From Bacteroidota bacterium (GTDB lineage: Bacteria > Bacteroidota > Bacteroidia > B-17B0 > Aurantibacillaceae): 49,399 bases of DNA. The translations under genes and the position numbers were made by a program. The first letter of the stretch is position 1. Each line of letters starts with the position of its first letter. The notes beneath the pieces were generated by a model that worked only from the letters and a program-made list of their open reading frames with translations, made no database searches and was not told where the DNA came from. The stretch spans positions 1-49,399 of the forward strand of contig CAUJCR010000050.1 of NCBI GenBank assembly GCA_963169355.1, read 5' to 3'. Below are positions 5,671-16,561 of the stretch, piece by piece.

Positions 5671-8205
5671 TTAGCTATCTTCTTTCTTCTTCTTTGTTTT
5701 AGGCTTAATCGTTCTTACAACAATTTCTTTTTTCTCGTTGTCGTAATCAATTTCTATTTGATCGCCTTCGGCTAAATTACTTTGTATAATTTCTTCAGCC
5801 ATTGGATCTTCTAAATACTTTTGGATAGCACGTTTTAAAGGACGAGCGCCATATTGTTGGTCATAACCTTTGTCCACAATAAAATCTTTAGCAGCTTCGG
5901 TAATTTTAATGGTATAACCTAAATTGTTTACACGACCAAATAAATTATTTAATTCAATATCAATAATCTTATGAATATCTTCTTTCTCTAACGAGTTAAA
6001 CATAATCACATCATCAATACGATTTAAAAATTCAGGAGCAAAAGCCTTTTTAAGGGCATTTTCAATAACGCCTTTACTCATCTCTGCTTCATTCTCTTGA
6101 CGAGCCTGAGTTCCAAAACCTACGCCAGTTCCAAATTCTTTTAATTGACGTGCTCCAATATTACTTGTCATAATAATAATGGTGTTCTTAAAATCAATTT
6201 TACGTCCAAGACTATCCGTTAATTGTCCATCGTCAAGCACTTGCAATAACATATTAAAAACATCAGGATGTGCTTTTTCAATTTCATCTAATAAGACTAC
6301 TGAATAAGGGCGACGGCGCACTTTCTCTGTTAATTGTCCTCCTTCTTCATAACCAACATATCCCGGAGGTGCCCCAATTAAGCGAGTTACAGCAAATTTC
6401 TCCATATACTCACTCATATCAATTCTTATAAGAGCCTCATCACTATCAAATAAATGTTTGGCTAATATTTTAGCTAATTGTGTTTTACCAACACCAGTAG
6501 GACCTAAGAATATAAACGAACCAATTGGTTTATTCGGATCCTTTAATCCAGCACGGTTACGTTGAATTGCTTTTATTACTTTTTTCAAAGCTTCATCTTG
6601 TCCAATTACTTTACCTTGAAGTTGCTCAAACATTTTCACAAGTTTTTCGCCCTCGTGTTTTGAGATACGTTGAACAGGCACACCACTCATCATTGATACA
6701 ACCTCAGCCACATTATCTTCGGTAACAGTTACTCTATTTTGTTTGGTTTCTTCTTCCCAAGCTTTTTTAGCAGCATCTAATTGTGCTTGTAACTGTTTTT
6801 CGGTATCACGTAACCTTGCCGCTTCTTCATATTTTTGAGAGCGTACAACTTGATTTTTAAGTTCTTTAATATCTTCCATTTTTTTCTCAAGCTCCAGAAT
6901 ATTTTCTGGAACATTGATATTAGTAATATGAACACGCGAACCTGCTTCGTCTAAAGCATCAATGGCTTTATCTGGCAAATGCCTGTCAGTTAAATAACGA
7001 GCCGTTAAGGTTACACAAGCTTTAATAGCTTCAGGCGTGTAAGTTACATTGTGATGATCCTCGTATTTTGCTTTAATATTATTTAAAATTTGTAACGATT
7101 CATCTTGAGTCGCTGGCTCAATAATAACTTTTTGAAAACGACGTTCAAGGGCGCCATCTTTTTCAATATGCTGACGGAACTCATCTAATGTTGTAGCACC
7201 GATACATTGAATTTCGCCACGTGCTAAGGCTGGTTTAAACATATTGCTGGCATCCATGCTACCACTTGCTCCACCAGCACCAATTATGGTATGAATTTCG
7301 TCAATGAATAAAATCACATCTGGATTTTTTTCTAACTCATTCATCACCGCTTTCATACGCTCTTCAAACTGACCACGGTATTTGGTACCTGCCACTAAAG
7401 AAGCTAAATCTAAGGTAACAACACGTTTTCCAAATAATACACGAGATACTTTACGTTGTACAATACGTAAAGCTAAGCCTTCTGCTACCGATGATTTACC
7501 AACACCTGGCTCACCAATTAAAATAGGATTGTTTTTCTTACGACGAGAAAGAATTTGTGAAACACGTTCAATTTCTTTTTCACGTCCTACCACTGGATCT
7601 AATTTTCCATCTTCTGCCATTTTGGTTAAATCTCTGCCAAAATTATCTAGTACAGGTGTTTTAGATTTTGAGTCACCTGGTTTTTTAGCAGCTCCCGAAC
7701 CAGCGTTACTGAATGAATCTTCTGCGTCATCATCGTCACCAGCTGTTGAATTTTCAATTCTTTGTGGATTTTCTAAATGGCTTTCTAATTCTTTTTTAAC
7801 AGCATTGTAATCAACACCAAATCTTATTAATGTTTTTGTTACAATATTATCTGGTTCTTTTAAAATACACATTAATAAATGCTCTGTTCCTATTTGTGGT
7901 GCTTTAAAAACTTTAGCTTCTAAATACGTCAACTTAAGCGTTTTTTCAGCTTGTTTTACTAATGGAACATTAGCAATATTATTTACCTTACGCATTGATA
8001 CTGGTAAAGAATTCTCTATAATTCTTCTTAAATCATGAATTTTAACACCTAAGTTTTTAAGTAATTTAATACCAACTCCTTCACCATCTCTAATCATGCC
8101 CAACATTAAATGTTCTATACCAATGTAATCATGTCCTAGTCGGAGTGCTTCTTCTCTACTAAATGTGATAACATCTTTTACTCTTTGTGAAAATTTTGCT
8201 TCCAT
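5671..8205 (-). CDS. clpC: ClpC-type AAA+ ATPase (Clp protease ATP-binding subunit)
   Basis: An 844-residue Hsp100 unfoldase. In order: two Clp_N repeats (about 1-145), an Asp/Ser-rich linker (~155-185), AAA-1 with Walker A GEPGVGKS (231-238) and Walker B ILFIDE (298-303), a UVR-containing coiled middle segment (about 430-490, YEEAARLRD), AAA-2 with Walker A GPTGVGKT (~565-572), and a C-terminal D2-small domain. The short UVR middle region and length mark ClpC rather than ClpB. VGF in GTGVGFGTQ fits the ClpP-docking loop. It feeds unfolded proteins to ClpP in the cytoplasm. Transcribed divergently from gyrA, from which it is separated by 227 bp. Confidence 0.95.
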   Translation of the reverse strand: MEAKFSQRVKDVITFSREEALRLGHDYIGIEHLMLGMIRDGEGVGIKLLKNLGVKIHDLRRIIENSLPVSMRKVNNIANVPLVKQAEKTLKLTYLEAKVFKAPQIGTEHLLMCILKEPDNIVTKTLIRFGVDYNAVKKELESHLENPQRIENSTAGDDDDAEDSFSNAGSGAAKKPGDSKSKTPVLDNFGRDLTKMAEDGKLDPVVGREKEIERVSQILSRRKKNNPILIGEPGVGKSSVAEGLALRIVQRKVSRVLFGKRVVTLDLASLVAGTKYRGQFEERMKAVMNELEKNPDVILFIDEIHTIIGAGGASGSMDASNMFKPALARGEIQCIGATTLDEFRQHIEKDGALERRFQKVIIEPATQDESLQILNNIKAKYEDHHNVTYTPEAIKACVTLTARYLTDRHLPDKAIDALDEAGSRVHITNINVPENILELEKKMEDIKELKNQVVRSQKYEEAARLRDTEKQLQAQLDAAKKAWEEETKQNRVTVTEDNVAEVVSMMSGVPVQRISKHEGEKLVKMFEQLQGKVIGQDEALKKVIKAIQRNRAGLKDPNKPIGSFIFLGPTGVGKTQLAKILAKHLFDSDEALIRIDMSEYMEKFAVTRLIGAPPGYVGYEEGGQLTEKVRRRPYSVVLLDEIEKAHPDVFNMLLQVLDDGQLTDSLGRKIDFKNTIIIMTSNIGARQLKEFGTGVGFGTQARQENEAEMSKGVIENALKKAFAPEFLNRIDDVIMFNSLEKEDIHKIIDIELNNLFGRVNNLGYTIKITEAAKDFIVDKGYDQQYGARPLKRAIQKYLEDPMAEEIIQSNLAEGDQIEIDYDNEKKEIVVRTIKPKTKKKKEDS

Positions 8206-8253
8206 AATTATTTAAGTTCTTTAAAGTTATAATAGCACATTTAATGCCACAAT

Positions 8254-8261
8254 CAAAAGTA
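8254..8261 (-). promoter_or_regulatory. predicted -7 box for clpC
   Basis: The minus strand reads TACTTTTG, an exact TAnnTTTG match, 48 nt upstream of the clpC ATG. No TTG is found at the -33 distance, so the call rests on the -7 box alone. No heat-shock operator such as CIRCE is visible in the clpC-gyrA gap. Confidence 0.4.
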
Positions 8262-8432
8262 ACCGATAATGTCAGTATGTGTTATTGTTATATCTGTTTT
8301 TTTTAACACTAAAACTGTTAATAACTATACAACTAATTTAGGTATTTATTAGCTATTTTCAAAAACTATTTGCAAGAGAAAAATTTAAGACAATCTTGCT
8401 TTAATTATAAAATATAAACCAAAAAAATAGAT

Positions 8433-10967
8433 ATGAGCGGAGAGAGAATTATCCCAATTAACATTGAAGAAGAAATGAAAACCGCCTACATCGATTATTC
8501 GATGTCGGTAATTGTATCCAGAGCCTTACCAGATGTGAGAGATGGATTAAAGCCTGTTCACAGACGTGTACTGTACGGTATGCTCGATTTAGGTGTGATG
8601 CACAATCGTCCGTATAAAAAATCGGCTCGTATTGTTGGAGAAGTATTAGGAAAATACCATCCACATGGTGATGCTTCTGTTTACGACACTATGGTGCGTA
8701 TGGCTCAAGAATGGAGTTTGCGTTATATGTTAGTTGACGGACAAGGAAACTACGGTTCGGTAGATGGCGATCCACCAGCGGCGATGCGTTACACCGAGGC
8801 ACGTCTTCGAAAAATTACTGAAGAAATGTTAAGCGATATTGAAAAAGATACGGTTGATTTTAGACCAAACTTTGACGATTCGTTAACTGAACCAACGGTG
8901 TTACCCACTCGCATCCCACAACTATTAATGAATGGAGCTTCTGGAATTGCCGTGGGAATGGCTACTAACATGGCACCACATAATTTAAAAGAATGTATTG
9001 ATGGTATTGTGGCTTATATTGATGATAGAAATATTGATATTGCTACATTAATGAAATATATTAAAGCACCTGATTTCCCAACAGGAGGCATTATTTATGG
9101 TTATGAAGGTGTAAAAGAAGCTTTTCAAACAGGACGAGGTCGTGTAGTAATGCGTGCTAAAGCAAGTATTGAACCAATTAATAACCGCGAACGAATTATT
9201 GTTACCGAAATTCCATATCAAATTAATAAGGCGGAAATGATTAAACGCCAATGGGAATTATGTAATGAGAAAAAAATAGAAGGAATTACTGAAATTAGAG
9301 ATGAAAGTAACCGCGAAGGAATGCGTATTGTTTATGAATTACGTAGCGATGCCATTTCAAACGTAGTATTAAATAATTTATATAAATATTCAGCTCTACA
9401 AACTTCATTTTCAATTAATAACGTTGTTTTAGTAAATGGCCGTCCTGAGACGTTAAACTTAAAAGATATGATTCATCACTTTGTTGAACACCGTCATGAA
9501 GTGGTGGTGCGTAGAACAAAGTACGATTTGGCACAAGCCGAAAAACGAGCTCATATTTTAGAAGGTTTATTAATTGCTCAAAAAAATATTGACGAAGTCA
9601 TTAAAATTATTCGTGAGAGCGAAAGTCCAGATACGGCTAAAGATGAATTAATGACGCGCTTTGCATTAAGCGAAATTCAAGCACGTGCTATATTAGATAT
9701 GCGTTTAAGAACCTTAACCGGACTAGAGGTTGATAAATTAAATGCCGAGTACGAAGAGTTAATGAAGAGCATTGCTTATTTTAAAGAAATATTATCTGAT
9801 GAGGGCTTACGCTTTAAAATTATTCGTGAAGAGTTAGTGGAGATAAAAGAAAAATATGGTGACGAACGCCGTAGTGAAATAGTATATGCAGGCGATGATT
9901 TAAAAATTGAAGATATGATTGCTGATGAAGATGTGGTGATTACTATTTCTCATTTAGGCTATATGAAACGTACTAACTTAGCAGAATACAGAGCTCAAAA
10001 CAGAGGTGGCAGAGGAAGCAAAGGAACAGCCACTCGTGATGAGGACTTTGTAGAACACATGTTTATTGCATCAACCCATAACTATATATTATTGTTTACC
10101 GAAAAAGGTCAGTGTTATTGGTTAAGAGCGTATGAAGTGCCAGAAGGTAACAAACAAAGTAAAGGTAGAGCAATTCAAAACATCATAAGTATAGCACCAG
10201 ATGATAAAGTAAAAGCCTTTATTAATGTTAAGAATTTAACTGACGAGGAGTTCTTAAATAATAACTATATTGTATTGTGTACTAAAGAAGGTATCATTAA
10301 GAAAACTACATTAGAGGCATACTCTCGTCCTCGTGCAAATGGTATCAATGCCATTACCATTCGCGAAGGTGACATGTTACTAGAAGCTGCATTAACTAAT
10401 GGTAACAACGAGATTATGATTGCTACCAAACTAGGAAAAGTTTGTCGTTTCCCTGAATCTAAGGTAAGACCAATGGGTAGAAATGCTAGTGGTGTAATTG
10501 GTATCGACTTAGCAGATGAAGAAGGAGGCAATAACGAAGTAATAGGCATGATTTGTATTGATAACCCACAAGCCAATGTATTAGTAGTTTCAGAAAACGG
10601 TTATGGTAAACGTTCGGATATTGAAGAATATCGTATCACCAACCGAGGTGGTAAAGGTGTAAAAACTATTAATATTACCGATAAAACAGGTAATTTAGTA
10701 GGTATTAAATTAGTAACTGATGATAACGATTTAATGATTATAACTAAAAACGGCATAACTATCCGTATGAATGTATCAGACTTACGAGTAATGGGACGTG
10801 CCACACAAGGTGTACGATTAATCAATATTCAAGAAAACGATAGCATTGCTGCAGTTACTAAGGTCGATCATGAAGATGAACAAGAGGCTAATACTGAAAA
10901 TCAAGAACCTCAAAACCCAACAGAGGGCGATACCGAAAATAATACACCAGCGGACAATATCAATTAA
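8433..10967 (+). CDS. gyrA: DNA gyrase subunit A
   Basis: An 844-residue subunit of the type II topoisomerase that negatively supercoils DNA. The N-terminal winged-helix/tower breakage-reunion domain has catalytic Tyr120 in RYTEAR and the quinolone-determining region around [10 protein letters not shown] (77-86). A coiled-coil follows ([12 protein letters not shown]). The C-terminal beta-pinwheel has the GyrA box [10 protein letters not shown] (about 526-535) and related blade motifs such as NRGGKGVKT. The acidic tail is Glu/Asn-rich. The residue aligned with E. coli Ser83 is Ala81, as in mycobacteria. Length and box identify GyrA rather than ParC. Confidence 0.97.
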   Translation: MSGERIIPINIEEEMKTAYIDYSMSVIVSRALPDVRDGLKPVHRRVLYGMLDLGVMHNRPYKKSARIVGEVLGKYHPHGDASVYDTMVRMAQEWSLRYMLVDGQGNYGSVDGDPPAAMRYTEARLRKITEEMLSDIEKDTVDFRPNFDDSLTEPTVLPTRIPQLLMNGASGIAVGMATNMAPHNLKECIDGIVAYIDDRNIDIATLMKYIKAPDFPTGGIIYGYEGVKEAFQTGRGRVVMRAKASIEPINNRERIIVTEIPYQINKAEMIKRQWELCNEKKIEGITEIRDESNREGMRIVYELRSDAISNVVLNNLYKYSALQTSFSINNVVLVNGRPETLNLKDMIHHFVEHRHEVVVRRTKYDLAQAEKRAHILEGLLIAQKNIDEVIKIIRESESPDTAKDELMTRFALSEIQARAILDMRLRTLTGLEVDKLNAEYEELMKSIAYFKEILSDEGLRFKIIREELVEIKEKYGDERRSEIVYAGDDLKIEDMIADEDVVITISHLGYMKRTNLAEYRAQNRGGRGSKGTATRDEDFVEHMFIASTHNYILLFTEKGQCYWLRAYEVPEGNKQSKGRAIQNIISIAPDDKVKAFINVKNLTDEEFLNNNYIVLCTKEGIIKKTTLEAYSRPRANGINAITIREGDMLLEAALTNGNNEIMIATKLGKVCRFPESKVRPMGRNASGVIGIDLADEEGGNNEVIGMICIDNPQANVLVVSENGYGKRSDIEEYRITNRGGKGVKTINITDKTGNLVGIKLVTDDNDLMIITKNGITIRMNVSDLRVMGRATQGVRLINIQENDSIAAVTKVDHEDEQEANTENQEPQNPTEGDTENNTPADNIN

Positions 10968-10998
10968 TGAAAGGTTATAAAGAGTAAAAATAACCCCA

Positions 10999-11006
10999 TA
11001 TATTTG
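10999..11006 (+). promoter_or_regulatory. predicted -7 box for the M16 peptidase gene
   Basis: TATATTTG matches TAnnTTTG. Only a weak TTA lies 21 bp upstream (10975-10977). The box is between the gyrA stop and the peptidase ATG, so the peptidase may have its own promoter in addition to read-through. Confidence 0.4.
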
Positions 11007-11028
11007 AACAACTAAAAGACACAATAAA

Positions 11029-13896
11029 ATGAACAAAAAATTAATTATATCAGGAGCCTTAAGTTTACTTAGCTTGGCTACTTTGGTAGCACAACCCACT
11101 TTAGTAGAGAAAATTGAAGCTAAAGATGGAAAAATTGCTATTCCTTATGAAAAATGGAAACTTCCAAATGGATTAACTATTTTATTACATGAAGACCATT
11201 CAGATCCTGCCGTGCATGTTTTAGTAACCTATAAAGTAGGTTCTAACCGCGAAAGTATTGGGAAATCAGGTTTTGCTCATTTCTTTGAACACATGATGTT
11301 TCAAGGTTCAAAACACGTGGCAGATGAAGAACATTTTAAAATTGTATCTACCGCTGGTGGAACCATGAATGGAAATACAACCGAAGATAGAACCGTATAT
11401 TTTGAGACCGTTCCTTCTAATAACTTAGAAATGGCATTGTGGTTAGAAGCAGATCGTATGGGTTTCTTATTAGATTCATTAACTACTAAGAAGTTTGAAA
11501 ACCAACGTGATGCCGTTAAAAACGAAAAATCTCAAAATATTGAGAACCAACCATACGCTATGGCATTTGTTGAAGAAATTAATAAAGCCTTGTATCCTGA
11601 TGGACATCCTTACAGTTGGCCAGTTATTGGTTATACCGATGACTTAAATCGTGCTACCGTAGAAGATGCTAAAAACTTCTTTTTACGTTGGTATGGTCCT
11701 AATAACGCTATCTTAACGGTAACTGGAGATTTTAATAGCGCTGAAACTTTAAAAATGATTGAAAAATATTTTGGTGGTATTAAACAAGGACCAGATGTAA
11801 AGAAAATGCGTGTTCCTGCTGTTACATTAGCAACCGATAAATACACTGCTTATAAAGATCGCGTGTATTTTCCATTAAATTTACGTGTTTTCCCAACCGT
11901 TCCGCAATATCACAGAGATGAACCCGCTTTAGACTTATTAAGTTTAATGATGGGGAATGGTAACAACTCTATATTTTACAAAAACTTTGTAAAAGCAAAA
12001 CCTGAGGTTGCTGTTGAAGCAGGTGTAAGTCATCGTTCTAAAGAATTAGGAGGAGAGTTTTCAATACAAATTTTTGCTTACCCACCAGAAGATTTTAACT
12101 TAGAAAAATTATTTGCTGATGTAGATGCTAAAGTAAAAGCAACTATTGATGAATTTGGAACAAGTGGTATAACTGATGAAGCACTTTTGAGAGCTAAATC
12201 AGAATTAGAATCTAGCTTTTATGGCGGATTAACAACTATTGCTGATAAAGCAACCGTTATCTCAGAGTGGGAACGTTTAATTGGAAAAGGAAGCACTATC
12301 TCAGACGAAATTGATCGCTACAATAAAGTAACAAAAGAAGATATCGCTCGTGTATTTAATAAATATATTAAAGGCGCTGGAGCAGCTATCTTAAATACCT
12401 ACCCTATTTTTAACCCTAAAGATTCGGTAAAAAGTGTAAACCCTTATGCAGGGCAAACATTCCCTCAAAGTCCAGAATATGCTGGTTTAAAATACGCTCC
12501 AGCACCTGATAACTTTGACAGAGCTGTTAGACCAACCGCTGGTGCAGCAAAACCAGTATCAATTCCTGATTTTTATAGAACAAAATTATCTAATGGAATT
12601 GAAGTAATTGGTACTAAAACGTCTGAATCACCAGAAATAACAATAGTTATGACAATGGATGGAGGAAGTCTAGTTTTAACTAACGACCAACTAAAAAAAT
12701 TAGGTGTAGCCGAATTAACTGCTAGTTTATTAAATGAAGGAACTAAAAACTTTACAACCGAACAAATTAGTGCCGAATTACAAAAACTAGGTAGTTCTAT
12801 TAGTTTTTCGGCTGGTAAAAATTCTACAACAATTCAAGTAACTTCGTTAAAGAAAAACTTAGATGCTACCTTAAAAATTCTTGAAGAAAAATTATTAAAT
12901 CCTGGATTCAATGCCGAAGATTTTAAATTAATTAAGAAGCGCTATAAAGAAAGCGTTAAAAATGACGAGACTAGTCCAAATTCAATGGCTAATAAGGCAT
13001 TTAATTTTGCTTTATACGGCAACTCAGTGTTAGGATTAGAGCCATCTATTAAATCAATAGAAAACGTTGAATTAGAAGACGTAAAAAATTACTATAATCA
13101 ATTCTACTCACCATCTGTAACTAACATGGTAATTGTAGGTGATATTGATGAAAAAGAAATTATGCCAAAACTTAATTTCTTAACTAAATGGCAAGCAAAA
13201 GAAGTAAAAATTCAACCAATTCCAGAACCTGCACCATCTACCGAGCCACAATTTTATGTATTTAATAAGTACGGGGCACCATCTTCGGTAATTACAATGG
13301 GGTATCCTTCTTTAAAATTTGATGCAACGGGTGATTATTTTAAAAATCGTATCGTAAACTTTGCATTTGGTGGAGCCTTTAATAGCCGCTTAAATCTTAA
13401 CTTACGTGAAGATAAAGGTTACACCTATGGTATCCGTTCTGGTTTTTCAGGTGGAAAATATAATGGTACTTTCTTTATCAGTTCTTCTGTAAAACGCCCA
13501 GCTACGGCTTTATCCTTAGCAGAGATTATTAAGGAATTTACTAATTACCAAAACAATGGTATTACTGATAAAGAATTGGAATTTACCAAAAATGCGTTAT
13601 TAAATGAAGAAGCTCTAAAATACGAAGCACCATACCAAAAAGCATCGTTCTTATCTAATATTGTTCGTTATAACTTAGATAAGAACTTTACAGCAGAGCA
13701 AAATAAAATCTTAAAAAATATTACTAAAGATGAGGTAAATGCTCAAATTAAAAAATACTTTGATGTAAATAAACTTACGACTGTAGTAGTAGGTGATAAG
13801 GCTTATATTGAATCAACTTTAGATAGAGCGTCAAAAGATGCAAATAATAAAGAAGTATTAAAGAAAGTTAAATTAAAAAAGATAACTATCGATTAA
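11029..13896 (+). CDS. secreted M16 family zinc metallopeptidase (two-domain)
   Basis: A 955-residue protein with a signal peptide (LIISGALSLLSLATLVAQ, cleavage near 21). The first M16 half carries the inverted zinc motif H84-F-F-E87-H88 (HxxEH) and a downstream Glu candidate third ligand in NEKSQNIEN (E166). The second half (about 520-940) has the M16 fold pattern but no HxxEH, as usual for the inactive half of pitrilysin-type single-chain enzymes. A GYTYGIRSG segment near 800 corresponds to the conserved Arg/Tyr-type substrate region of M16 C-domains. It should act in the periplasm or outer envelope, degrading peptides up to small proteins. It ends in a double hairpin that isolates it from the TPR genes. 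Confidence 0.92.
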   Translation: MNKKLIISGALSLLSLATLVAQPTLVEKIEAKDGKIAIPYEKWKLPNGLTILLHEDHSDPAVHVLVTYKVGSNRESIGKSGFAHFFEHMMFQGSKHVADEEHFKIVSTAGGTMNGNTTEDRTVYFETVPSNNLEMALWLEADRMGFLLDSLTTKKFENQRDAVKNEKSQNIENQPYAMAFVEEINKALYPDGHPYSWPVIGYTDDLNRATVEDAKNFFLRWYGPNNAILTVTGDFNSAETLKMIEKYFGGIKQGPDVKKMRVPAVTLATDKYTAYKDRVYFPLNLRVFPTVPQYHRDEPALDLLSLMMGNGNNSIFYKNFVKAKPEVAVEAGVSHRSKELGGEFSIQIFAYPPEDFNLEKLFADVDAKVKATIDEFGTSGITDEALLRAKSELESSFYGGLTTIADKATVISEWERLIGKGSTISDEIDRYNKVTKEDIARVFNKYIKGAGAAILNTYPIFNPKDSVKSVNPYAGQTFPQSPEYAGLKYAPAPDNFDRAVRPTAGAAKPVSIPDFYRTKLSNGIEVIGTKTSESPEITIVMTMDGGSLVLTNDQLKKLGVAELTASLLNEGTKNFTTEQISAELQKLGSSISFSAGKNSTTIQVTSLKKNLDATLKILEEKLLNPGFNAEDFKLIKKRYKESVKNDETSPNSMANKAFNFALYGNSVLGLEPSIKSIENVELEDVKNYYNQFYSPSVTNMVIVGDIDEKEIMPKLNFLTKWQAKEVKIQPIPEPAPSTEPQFYVFNKYGAPSSVITMGYPSLKFDATGDYFKNRIVNFAFGGAFNSRLNLNLREDKGYTYGIRSGFSGGKYNGTFFISSSVKRPATALSLAEIIKEFTNYQNNGITDKELEFTKNALLNEEALKYEAPYQKASFLSNIVRYNLDKNFTAEQNKILKNITKDEVNAQIKKYFDVNKLTTVVVGDKAYIESTLDRASKDANNKEVLKKVKLKKITID

Positions 13897-13903
13897 TACA
13901 GTA

Positions 13904-13937
13904 ATTGTACAATATTTGCCAATCAATATTGTACAAT
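13904..13937. repeat. perfect 13-bp inverted repeat downstream of the M16 peptidase gene
   Basis: ATTGTACAATATT (13904-13916) and AATATTGTACAAT (13925-13937) are separated by 8 nt. The arms each contain the self-complementary TTGTACAA. It starts 8 nt after the stop codon, has no T-run of its own, and is followed by a canonical terminator. It may be a 3'-end RNA-stabilising hairpin or a protein-binding dyad. Confidence 0.6.
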
Positions 13938-13960
13938 GCACTTAATTATAACCCTAAAAA

Positions 13961-13995
13961 AACACTAAGTGCTACGCACTTAGTGTTTTTTTTTT
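13961..13995 (+). terminator. rho-independent terminator after the M16 peptidase gene
   Basis: Stem AACACTAAGTGC / GCACTTAGTGTT with loop TAC, followed by a run of ten T residues (13986-13995) and preceded by an A-run that extends the stem. Confidence 0.9.
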
Positions 13996-14027
13996 AATAA
14001 AATGATTACATTTAAACCCTAAAACTA

Positions 14028-15188
14028 ATGAAGATGGAAATGAAATTAAAAAATACACTAACAGCCATTATTGTAGCTTCTTCCACAATGCTATCGGCAC
14101 AAAGTAATCAAATGCAAAATGCAAGTAATTACTTAAGAAACAAAGAATATGATAAAGCTAAAGCCTCGGCTGATGCAGCTGCAGAACACGAATCAACCAA
14201 GGGAAATCCTAAATTATGGAAATATAGAGGGCAAATCTACCAAGAGATTTATTTCTCAAAAGAACCCACTGTAAAAGCATTAGATAACGAAGCTGAAGAA
14301 AAAGCCTTAGAGAGCTACATCACCTGTTTGAAATTAGATAAAGACAACGTATATAAAGATGATGTTAAAGGGCAAATAGTACAAGCATCGTATGCAGCTA
14401 ACAATAAAGCCAACTACTACATTCAAAAAACAGAATACGAAAAAGCCCTAAAGTGTTACGACCTTATGGAAGCAGCTTTACCATACGATTTTGACCAAGG
14501 TATGAAACGTAACAACATTACCAAGGAAAAATTAATGTATAACAAATTTGAAATGTACAAGAAAGCTGCAAATAAAGAAAAAACAAAGGAATATGCAGAC
14601 AAATTAATTGCTATTAGCTACAAAGAACCTCGCCTTTATACTGATATGGTTAAATTATCTTTAATTGATAGAGATACTACCAAAGCACTCGATTATATCT
14701 CTAAAGGTAAAATATTATTTGAAGATAATATGGATTTAATTAACCAAGAAATTAATATCTATTTAGCACGTAATAAAACCAACGAATTAAAAGATAAATT
14801 AACAAAAGCTATAGAAGTAACTCCAGACAACGAAGTACTACATGCCATATTAGCCAACTTATACGAAAGAACAAAAGAGTACGATAAAGCTGAGGCTGAA
14901 TACGTAAAAGCATTAGAAATTAAACCTGATTACGAGGTAGCCAACTATAACTTAGGCGTATTATACTTTAACCAAGGTAATGAGTGGAATGAAAAACTAG
15001 GAGCATTACCTCCAAAAGAAACCGCTAAAGCAAAAGAATATGAAACTAAAGCCAACGAATATTTTAAGAAGGCTGTAGTTAATTTCGAGAAATCTTACGA
15101 AGTATCGCCTGATAAAGCCACCAAGCAACAATTACGCCGCTTATTCTTAAGACTAGGTGAAACTGAAAAAGCAGATAAATACAAATAA
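14028..15188 (+). CDS. secreted tetratricopeptide-repeat protein
   Basis: A 386-residue protein with an N-terminal signal peptide (LTAIIVASSTMLSAQ, cleavage near 25). TPR-type helices follow across the whole length, clearest at NYLRNKEYDKAKASADAAAE, the KALESYITCLKLDKDN region, LANLYERTKEYDKAEAEY and NYNLGVLYFNQGNEW. Three closely spaced in-frame ATG codons (14028, 14034, 14040) could all start translation without changing the signal peptide. The next gene, 21 nt downstream, has the same architecture. The pair is probably an ancient duplication and works in the periplasm as scaffold proteins. From memory, TPR genes near gyrA are common in Bacteroidota; function is unknown. Confidence 0.85.
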   Translation: MKMEMKLKNTLTAIIVASSTMLSAQSNQMQNASNYLRNKEYDKAKASADAAAEHESTKGNPKLWKYRGQIYQEIYFSKEPTVKALDNEAEEKALESYITCLKLDKDNVYKDDVKGQIVQASYAANNKANYYIQKTEYEKALKCYDLMEAALPYDFDQGMKRNNITKEKLMYNKFEMYKKAANKEKTKEYADKLIAISYKEPRLYTDMVKLSLIDRDTTKALDYISKGKILFEDNMDLINQEINIYLARNKTNELKDKLTKAIEVTPDNEVLHAILANLYERTKEYDKAEAEYVKALEIKPDYEVANYNLGVLYFNQGNEWNEKLGALPPKETAKAKEYETKANEYFKKAVVNFEKSYEVSPDKATKQQLRRLFLRLGETEKADKYK

Positions 15189-15209
15189 TAATTTTATATC
15201 CACTACTCC

Positions 15210-16541
15210 ATGAAATTTGTAAGTATAATTTTTCTCGTTATTTTTTCTTTTAACACCTTTGCCCAAAAAGGAAAAGTTCAGGCTGCGTGGCGAGCATTAA
15301 GCGATTACGAATCTACTTTATCCGACAACCCAGATGTATCTTATCTTACAAAGGCTAAGGAAAATATTGATTTAGCCGTTAGTAATGCTGAAACTAGTCA
15401 GCAAGTAAAAACCTATGCATACAGACTTCGGATTTATCTTGCTTTATTTGCCAATAACCTTAGAAACGAAGAAAAAAATCTTTCATCAATTAATGATAAA
15501 AACGAGCGATTACAAACCGCTTATGGTAATGTATCTACTACCGAATTTGACGAAGCCAATAAAAGTTTAATGAAAATTAAAGAATTGGATATTAAAAAAT
15601 TTGAGAAAATTACCAAAGGAGAAACTGATTCTGAAGAAGATGGTAAACTCAATACCTCAGTCAATCAAATTCAGGTGTATGCCGCTAATTTAGCTACAGG
15701 AAAATATAAGGTTAAAAAATATGACGAAGCAGCTGATTATTTTTATGCTTTAGCCAACTCTAAAACATTTATGACAGGGATAAAAGACACTTCTAATTAT
15801 TATAATGCGAGTGTGTGTGCCCAAAAAGCTAAAAATCAAGCAAAAATGTTAGAGTATAACAAAAAAATGATTGATGAAAATATTGCTTCACCATACAATT
15901 ACCAAACCATCTACGAACTTAAAATAGCACAAAATGATACAACTGGCGCTCTTCAATTCTTAAAAGATGGTAGAACCCGTTTCCCAAATGATATTTATTT
16001 ATTAAATAAAGAAACCGAATTATTTTTAGTAAAAGGCGATCAGGAAAAAGCCTTAGCTAATTTAAAAATGGCAATTGAAAAAGATTCTACCAACTCTATC
16101 TTGCAATTTGCTATTGGAAATGTATATGATAACTTAGCTAATCCAAAAACCAAATCAGGTAAAGACACCACTAAACCAGCCAACTACGACGAATTGGTTC
16201 AACAAGCTGCTAAACATTACCAAAAAGCTATTGACTTAAAACCAACCACACAAGACACTTATTTCAATGTTTTGTATAACATGGGAGCATTATATAACAA
16301 TTATGGCAATACACTTTATGCTAAAGCCATGGAAAAAGCAACCATAACCGACTTAGCAAGAAATCAAAAAAACTACGAAGCTAAAAGCATCGAATGTTAT
16401 AAAAAAGCTATTCCTTTTTTAGAGCAAGCATTATCTATTAAAACAGATGACAAAACCTGCATGACAGCTTTAAGAACTTTATACTACAAAACCGGTAATG
16501 AAGCCAAGGGAAAAGAAATGAATGAATTACTGAAAAAGTAA
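15210..16541 (+). CDS. secreted tetratricopeptide-repeat protein (paralogue of the preceding gene)
   Basis: A 443-residue protein with signal peptide (SIIFLVIFSFNTFA, cleavage near 18) and a helical TPR body. The C-terminal half parallels the preceding protein: a DTTGALQFLKDG segment (compare DTTKALDYISKG), then LLNKETELFLVKGDQEKA, then KHYQKAIDLKPTT and a closing block with paired Tyr/Asn and KAIPFLEQALSIK. It lies 21 nt after its paralogue with no terminator between, so the two are one transcription unit, ended by the hairpin at 16562. Interaction partners are unknown. Confidence 0.85.
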   Translation: MKFVSIIFLVIFSFNTFAQKGKVQAAWRALSDYESTLSDNPDVSYLTKAKENIDLAVSNAETSQQVKTYAYRLRIYLALFANNLRNEEKNLSSINDKNERLQTAYGNVSTTEFDEANKSLMKIKELDIKKFEKITKGETDSEEDGKLNTSVNQIQVYAANLATGKYKVKKYDEAADYFYALANSKTFMTGIKDTSNYYNASVCAQKAKNQAKMLEYNKKMIDENIASPYNYQTIYELKIAQNDTTGALQFLKDGRTRFPNDIYLLNKETELFLVKGDQEKALANLKMAIEKDSTNSILQFAIGNVYDNLANPKTKSGKDTTKPANYDELVQQAAKHYQKAIDLKPTTQDTYFNVLYNMGALYNNYGNTLYAKAMEKATITDLARNQKNYEAKSIECYKKAIPFLEQALSIKTDDKTCMTALRTLYYKTGNEAKGKEMNELLKK

Positions 16542-16561
16542 TTTATAAAAAAACAGCTCAA

